Part shown: one piece after another, positions 57,952 through 64,000 of the stretch
Layout: every line of letters begins with the position of its first letter
How positions within the stretch are numbered: the stretch's first letter is position 1
DNA from: Molossus alvarezi
Taxonomy: Eukaryota > Chordata > Mammalia > Chiroptera > Molossidae
Assembly: GCA_037176705.1 (NCBI GenBank)
Contig: CM073887.1
Location: forward strand, 58,675,001 to 58,739,000
DNA length: 64,000 bases
Reading direction: 5' to 3'
Notes under the pieces: generated by a model
Databases searched by the model: none
Told to the model about the DNA's origin: nothing
What the model saw: the letters and a program-made list of their open reading frames with translations, nothing else
Translations under genes and position numbers: made by a program

Positions 57952-59773
57952 GAACAAGACTTATTTTAGCAGGGCTCTGGTACTTCCTGAGTCCTTTCTT
58001 TGAGTATGTTGCTTGTGGAGGTGGCTGGATGGTGCTTTGATGTGGTCTGAAGCTGTCCACTGGGTGTGCTGGCTCTGGGCAAAGGTCAACCACTACCTGT
58101 GTTCTATTAGGTGCCACCAGGCATAAGCTACAAAGCTATCTGCTAATGATTGCTTCTTGTGCTGGGCTGAAGGTGCCCAGGCAAAGCCAAGCTGTGAACC
58201 AAGGCTCGCTGCTTCTAATGCCACGCCTGAGTCACTTAGCAAGAGGTATGAGGCCTGCTGAGGCCAGATGCTGCTTGTTTGAGAGAATTTAGGAAAATCT
58301 GAAGCAGGAGCCAAGAGAGGCCAATTCTATGGTAAAGCCCCTGGAAACAGCTTGTGTGGTCCCAGAAGTTGGGTGGGGCAGGGCCTCAGGGAATCACCAA
58401 GGTGGAGCAAACAGTGGGAGCCAGGTTTCTGGAGTCCCAGATATGGTTCTCATCTGTCAGCCCTGTTGGGTTAGGGCTCACCAAAGGAAAAATGGCCTCC
58501 ACCAGCACTTCTGTCTGTGACAAAGTTGGCTCTCTAATTTTCACCCTGATGCCAAGCAACTCAGTTTTTTCCTGTATATTTCTGGTGCCTTTCAAGCTAT
58601 GTCCCCTGTGCTGGAGTCAGTAGGGAGCAGGTCTGAGTAAATCTGTGTGTGGGCCCTTTAAGAGGAGCTGCCTAGGGCTCCAGCAGGCTCAGGTTCTCTC
58701 AGCCTCAGTTCGCTCTGGTTTTTACAACCAGAAGTTATGGGGACCTCTCTTCCTGGCACTGGAACCCTGAGTTGGGGGTCCTGGTGTGGGATGGGGTCCC
58801 TTCACCCCTCGGGGGGACCTTCACAGCCGAGGTATCACTCCTGATTTTTATCCACTACATGTGGGTATGGGACCAGCCTGACTGGGCCTCCGCCCATCCT
58901 ATCAGTCTTGATGTGGCTTTAATTTTGAAGTTGTAGGACTTCCATTCAGCTTGATTTCATGCAATTCTGAATGATGGTTTTATAGTTTAGTTGTAATTTT
59001 GTTGTGGTTGTGGGAGGAGGCAAGTACTGTTTTACGCCACCATCTTGACAGGAACTCCAAAAAATTGAAAAGGAATAGAGTAAGATATAAAAAAGTGAAA
59101 GCATATATCTTGTTCATGGATTGGAAAAATCAGCACCATTAAAATGTCCAAACTATCCAAAGCAATCTATAGATTCAAATCCCTTTTAAAATACCAACAG
59201 CATATAGAACAAAAACCAAAAGTTTTTATGGAACCATTAAAAAAAAAAAAAGAATAGCCACAGCTATCTTGAAAAAAAAAGAACGAAGTTGAAGAGATCA
59301 TAACACTGGATATCAGATTATATTACAAAGCCACTGTAATCATAACAGCCTGGTACTGGCTCAAGAACAAGCATATAGACCAATGGAATGGAACAGAGAT
59401 CCCAGAAATTGACCCAAGCCATTATGCTGAATTAATATATGAAAAAGGAGGCAAGAGTATAAAATGGAGTAAAGTCTGTATTCAATAAATGGTGGGAAAA
59501 TTGGACAGGCACATGCAAAAAAATTAAACCAGACCACTAACTTACACCATACACAAGAATAAACTCAAAATGGATAAAAGACTTAAATGTAAGTTGTGAA
59601 ACCATAAAAATCTTAGAGGAAAATGAGGCAGCAAATCTCACATGACATGCAGCAGAAATTCCACTGATACATATTCTAGGCCAGGAGAAACAGAAAAAAT
59701 TAATAAATGGGATCACATCAAACTAAAAAGTTTCTGCACAGCAAAAGAAACCAGAATCAAAATGAAAAGGGAG

Positions 59774-59966
59774 CCTGGCAGATATGGCTCAGTGGATTGA
59801 GCGTTGGCCCATGGAGTGAGAGGTCCTGGTTCAATTTCACTCAGGGCACATGCCTGGGTTGCAGGCCCGATCCCCAGTAGGGGGCACGCAGAAGGCAGCC
59901 AGTCAATGTTTTTCTCTCACATCAATGTTTCTATCCTTTTCTTTCTAAAAGAATCAATAAAAACAT
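59774..59966 (+). mobile_element. Ves-S SINE in L1-C
   Basis: Starts gcctggcagatatggctcag; its tail hosts the next SINE. Confidence 0.84.
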
Positions 59967-59967
59967 T

Positions 59968-60216
59968 TTATTTTATTTTTATTATTCCTTACCCAAGGAC
60001 ATTTTTTGATTTATCATTAGGTAGAGTGGGAGGGAGGGAGGGAGAGAGACAGAAACATCAATGTGATAGAGCCACATTGACTGGTTGTCTCCCGCATGAC
60101 CCAACCAGGGCCAGGAACAAACCATATCTGAGGTATGTGCCCTTGGCTGTAATCAAACACGTGACTCATTGGTCCACGGGTCAACACTCTAACCACTGAG
60201 CCAAACTGGCCAGGGC
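59968..60216 (-). mobile_element. Ves-L SINE in the tail of the previous SINE
   Basis: Flanks taaaaacattttat and taaaaacatttttaa. Confidence 0.87.
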
Positions 60217-60555
60217 TAAAAACATTTTTAAAAATGAAAACCCACTGAATGGGAGAACATATTTGTCAATGACACTTTGAATAAGTGGTTAATTTCCAAA
60301 ATATATAAAGTACTCATACAATTCAACAAAAGGAAGACAAACAATGCAATAAAATAATGGGCAGAGACCCTGAATAGACACTTATCCAAAGAGGACATAC
60401 AAATGGCCAAGAGACATGAAAAAATGCTCAATTCCACTAATCATCAGAGAGATGCAAATGAAAATGACTATGAGGTATCACCTCACACCTGCCACAATGG
60501 CTGCCATCAACATCAAACAAGTGCTGGCATGGCTGTGGAAAAAAGGGGACTCTAG

Positions 60556-60822
60556 CCCTGGCTGGTTCGGCTCAGCAGTTGGAGCTTCAGCCTGCAGTCC
60601 AGAGAGACCTGGGTTCAGTTCCCACTAAGGGTGCATACCTCTGTTGTGGTTCGTCCCCGGCCCTGGTTGGTCATGCAGGTGGCAGCCAATCGATGTGTTC
60701 CTTTCACATCAATGTTTCTTTCTCCCTCTCCCTCTCCCTCTCCCTCTCCCTCTCCCTCTCCCTCTCTCTCCCTCCCACTCTACCTGAATAAAAAATGGAA
60801 AAATGTCCTCAGGTGAGGATAA
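60556..60822 (+). mobile_element. Ves-L SINE in L1-C with (CCCTCT)n
   Basis: Perfect 17-bp TSD aaaaaaggggactctag at 60539-60555 and 60823-60839. The CT part expanded to eight ccctct units. Confidence 0.92.
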
Positions 60823-61518
60823 AAAAAAGGGGACTCTAGCACACTGGTGGTGGGAATGCAGATTGGTGTAGCCACTATGGAAAACAATATGGAGTTTCCT
60901 CAAAAAATTAAAAATTGAACTGCCATTTGACCCAGTGATCCCACTTCTAGAAATATGTCCTAAGAAGCCTGAAACACCAATCAGAAGTAATATATGCACT
61001 CCTATGTTCATTGCAGCCCTATTTACAATAACTAAGATCTGGAAATAGCCCAAGTGTCCATTAATAGATGAGTCGGTTAAAAAGCTGTGGTACATATATA
61101 CAATGGAATATTATGCAGCTGTAAAAAAGAAACATCTCTTACCCTTTGAGACAGCATAAAGGGACCTGGAAAGTGTTAGGCTAAGTGAAAAAAGCCAATC
61201 AGAGGAAGACAAGTATCACATGATCTCACTTATTTGTTGAATCTAATGAACAAAATAAGCAGACAAACAAAATAGATCCAGAGACATGGAAGTAGGGAAC
61301 AGACTGACAAACCTCAGAGGGAAAGGAGATAGGGGCACTGGAAGAAATAAACCAAAGAACTTATATGCATATGTGCATAACCAATGGATACAGACAACAA
61401 GTCTGTGTAAAGGCAGGGGGCAGCGGGAGCTGGGAGGAAGTTGTCAATGTGAGAGAAATAGGGGGGCATCTTTAATACTTGCAACAATGAAGATAAAATA
61501 AAGACAAAAGAAAACATG

Positions 61519-61769
61519 GAGCCCTGGCCAGTTTGGCTTAGCAATTAGAGCACTGGCCCACAAACCAGAGAGTCCTAGGTTCGGTTCCCACTAAGGGCAC
61601 CTACCTCAGTTGCAGTTTGTCCTTGGCCCCGGTTGAGGTCGTGTGAGTGGCATCCAATCAATGCATCTCTCATGTTGATGTTTCTGTCTCTTCCTCCCTC
61701 TCTCCCTCCCCCTCTATTTGAAGATAAATGCAAAAATGTCCTCAGGTGAGGATAAAAAAAAAAAAAAAA
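61519..61769 (+). mobile_element. Ves-L SINE after L1-C
   Basis: Complete; 16-base A-tail. Confidence 0.88.
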
Positions 61770-62238
61770 GCTCTGGACAGTTTCCTGGGTAATCACAAGG
61801 CCACTGGCACACCCAGCAAAGTTGACAAGTCAACTGAAGCCACGGGCATCACTGGTCCTAGGGCCCCTTGGGTACCAATCTCCCAAGGGCTCCTCAGTCA
61901 AATCTTTTTCTCTATTTCAAATTCAATAATTTAGTTAATACAGAGAAGTACTGATTCATGTAATAAATACATACTCTCTAAGTGTTAGGACTGTTCATGA
62001 GCTGAAGCCTTGGCAGTGAACAAAATAGACTCAGGTCCCTGTTCTCTATGATTTTTTTCCAAATAAGAGCCATTTATTAGCTGGCTGGCATCTGATTCTG
62101 AACACCCCTGTGACAGAGTCTTTGGAATCAGCCTATCCCTGCCCTCTGGAGTTAACATGGGGGTAAGGGTGCTCTGGAGATATGATAAACACAGAAATGG
62201 AGGGAGGGCTAAAGGCCTTACTGAAAAAATAGCTGAGG
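61770..62238. other. Spacer without a gene
   Basis: Old dispersed repeat phrases at 61,950-62,050 (gcagtgaacaaaatagactc); nothing coding. Confidence 0.45.
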
Positions 62239-62252
62239 AGGGTGAAGAACAT

Positions 62253-62526
62253 ATATTTATTTATTTATTATTATTTTTTATCCTCACCTGAGGACATTTT
62301 TGCATTTACCTTCAGATACAGCAGGAGGGAGAGAGGGAGAAAGAGAGAGAGAGAGAAACATCAATGTGAGAGAGACACATCAAGTGGTTGCCACCCACAT
62401 GACCCCAACCGGGGCTGGGGACAAACTGCAACCAAGGTATGAGGTATGTGGCCTTAGCAGAAACTGAAGCTGGGACTGTCTGGTCTGTGGGCTGACGCTC
62501 TAACCACTGAGCCAAAATGGCCAGGG
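62253..62526 (-). mobile_element. Ves-L SINE
   Basis: Perfect 14-bp TSD gtgaagaacatata at 62239-62252 and 62527-62540. Confidence 0.92.
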
Positions 62527-62642
62527 TGTGAAGAACATATAAAGCATAATTCAAGAAACAACTGTGAATCACCCCACCCCACCCCAACTTTGATCAAATC
62601 TGAACATTGACTATAGTATTTGCTTTGGAACTTGCAGTTTTT

Positions 62643-62872
62643 ATTTATTTTTTATAATCCTCACCCGAGGATATTTTTCCATTTATCTTCAGATAGTGTA
62701 TGGGCAGGGGAAGGGAGGAGAAACATCAATGTGAGACAGTCACATCAACTGGTTGCCTCCCACATGACCCTGATGAGGGCTGGGGACCAATCTGCAACTG
62801 AGGTACATGCCCTTGACCATAATTGAACCCATGACTCTCTGGTCCTCGGGTCCATGCTCTAACTGACCAGGA
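62643..62872 (-). mobile_element. Ves-L SINE, head damaged
   Basis: TSD ggaacttgcagttttta at 62626-62642 and from 62,873; the head end is reduced to aactgaccagg. Confidence 0.87.
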
Positions 62873-62889
62873 AGGAACTTGCAGTTTTT

Positions 62890-63330
62890 AGACCTTTGTG
62901 ATCAATGAGTTTGAAGACTGTATGGACTTATCCTAGTTCCTTTCATCTCCATCCTGCTGAGGTTATTACCCATTCCTGAATTTGGTGTATATCATTCTCA
63001 TATGTTTAAATATTTTTACTACTTGTATATATTACATCCCAAGACATGGTTTCATTTTGCATGTTCTTAAGTTATACAAATTATACACCATAAAAATAAT
63101 CCTGCATCTTGTGTGTTGCTTTTGTTTGGGTTCCATGTGCTTGTTGTATGCATGCTTAACAATAAGCCTTTGAGATTTTTCTCAGTAGCTAATCCTCCAA
63201 TTTTCAAATCTGATGGTGTGGGAAGATATATTTGTTTAACGTGTAGGTTTACCAAAAAAGACTAATGTTAGCTATCATTTATTAAACTCAGTATGTTCCA
63301 GACGTTTTATCCCTAAAACCCTTACAATAG
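62890..63330. other. AT-rich spacer without a gene
   Basis: Nothing recognisable on either strand. Confidence 0.5.
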
Positions 63331-63341
63331 CTGGATATTTT

Positions 63342-63592
63342 TATTTTATTTTATTTTATTTTGTTGATCCTCACTGAAGGATATTTAGATAGAGTGGAAG
63401 GGAGAGAGGGAGAGAGAGAGAGTGAGAAACATGGATATGAGAGAGATGCATAGATTGGTTGCCTCCTGCATGACCCCAAACAGGGCCAGAGATTGAACCT
63501 GCAACTCAGGTACATTCCCTTGACTGGAATCAAACCCGAGACCCATCGGTGCATGGGCCCACACTCTAACTGCAGAGCCAAACCAGTCTGGG
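63342..63592 (-). mobile_element. Ves-L SINE with (TTTTA)n tail
   Basis: Flanks atagctggatatttt and atagttgatatttta. Confidence 0.87.
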
Positions 63593-63608
63593 CAATAGTT
63601 GATATTTT

Positions 63609-63848
63609 AGCCCTGGCTGGTTTTGCTCAATGGTCAGATCGTCGGCCTGCGGTCCAGAGAGACCTGGGTTCGGTTTCCGCTAAGGGCACATACCTTGGTT
63701 GCAGTTTGTCCCCGACCCTGGTTGGGTCGTGCGGGTGGCAGCCGCTTGTGTCCCTTTCACGTCAATGTTTCTCTCTCCCGCTCTATCTGAACAAAAAATG
63801 AGAGAATGTCCTCAGGTGAGGATTAAAAAACAAACAAACAAACAAAAT
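63609..63848 (+). mobile_element. Ves-L SINE
   Basis: Young; (AAAC)n tail. Forms an inverted pair with the SINE just before it. Confidence 0.88.
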
Positions 63849-64000
63849 ATTTGGGTATTTTAGATTTTATTGCCTTGGTAGTAGATGAAATTGGGTTTTG
63901 AAAGCAAGTGGCAGTTTTATGATCATTGTCATGGGTAAGAGATAGAATCGAGATTCTAGTCCATGTTTTCCAGAGTGTAGGTGTCAAGATGTGTGCCCTA

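Larger units (their letters stand above)
47203..59055 (-). mobile_element. Outer L1 (L1-A), carrying a nested L1 and lacking most of ORF2
   Basis: The 5' end at 59,055 reads ggagttcctgtcaagatgg on the minus strand, an L1 5' start. A 5' UTR and the ORF1 N-terminal coiled-coil part follow (57345-57000; EISNLTYIEFKTLVKRML, SEQQKEKRIQ). ORF1 then resumes beyond the nested element at 48,778 and runs to about 47,700 (a match to the ENFPNLVKE and LQARREW regions). ORF2 is missing: the sequence jumps near 47,600-47,690 into the L1 3' end, finishing with the A-tail near 47,203. SINEs sit at 57699, 48330 and 48059. Dead. Confidence 0.75.
59056..61505 (+). mobile_element. 5'-truncated L1 (L1-C), head to head with L1-A
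   Basis: Starts inside ORF2 (gaaagcatatatcttgttcatgg), passes gtgctggcatggctgtgg and the L1 3' UTR (aacttatatgcatatgtgc), and ends in the A-rich tail at about 61,505. Split by SINEs at 59774, 59968 and 60556. Frames are broken. Confidence 0.82.

Overview
This window is mammalian nuclear DNA, almost certainly from a microbat. Five protein genes with spliced exons and GT/AG boundaries lie in an order that mirrors human chromosome 19p13.13 read backwards: DAND5 (-), GADD45GIP1 (+), RAD23A (-), CALR (-), FARSA (+). The bat call rests on dozens of copies of the tRNA-derived SINE family typical of vespertilionid and related bats (Ves), on one SPIN-type hAT transposon, and on bat-like L1 elements. 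Species and family cannot be fixed from the sequence alone. All five coding sequences reconstruct without a frameshift or internal stop: DAND5 190 aa, GADD45GIP1 217 aa, RAD23A 363 aa, CALR 419 aa, FARSA 508 aa.

Layout. 0-3.3 kb: DAND5, a secreted Nodal/BMP antagonist, two exons. 3.3-19.4 kb: intergenic, packed with SINEs, old L1, MIR, MER5 and Tigger remnants, plus a small unexplained GC-rich island at 4.2 kb. 19.4-22.0 kb: GADD45GIP1 (mitochondrial ribosome protein mL64/CRIF1), tail to tail with RAD23A (22.5-28.2 kb; proteasome shuttle and XPC partner). 29.7-33.5 kb: CALR (ER lectin chaperone) with a TATA box and an exact ER-stress element upstream. 33.8-37.0 kb: intergenic. 37.0-45.2 kb: FARSA (cytosolic phenylalanyl-tRNA synthetase alpha), 13 coding exons. 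45.2-64 kb: no gene seen; SINEs and nested L1 elements. In human the next gene is SYCE2; no SYCE2 exon was recognised here. The genes are mostly housekeeping (protein folding, proteasome delivery, translation in cytosol and mitochondria) and three of the five carry the same YY1-type motif at their 5' ends.

SINE shorthand used below. Ves-L: about 250 bp, tRNA-like head, middle with the Ser/Gly-like gcagtttgtcc block, CT-rich part, and a 3' end with a short palindromic tcctcgggtgaggat block. Ves-S: about 205 bp, different head (ggctcagtggttgagc), ends in ctctaaaatcaataaa. Ves-mini: about 90 bp, tRNA-like head only, A-tail directly after gcacgtacc. TSD means target-site duplication seen in the sequence.

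Most striking find: at 47.2-59.1 kb, five generations of mobile DNA are nested: an L1 holds a second L1, which holds a Ves SINE, which holds a solo retroviral LTR of about 1.1 kb, which holds two more Ves SINEs. The LTR has TGCTGC/GCAGCA ends and contains a broken reading frame whose layout and conserved core look like the LTR-encoded superantigen-type (Sag) gene known from mouse mammary tumour virus-like betaretroviruses.
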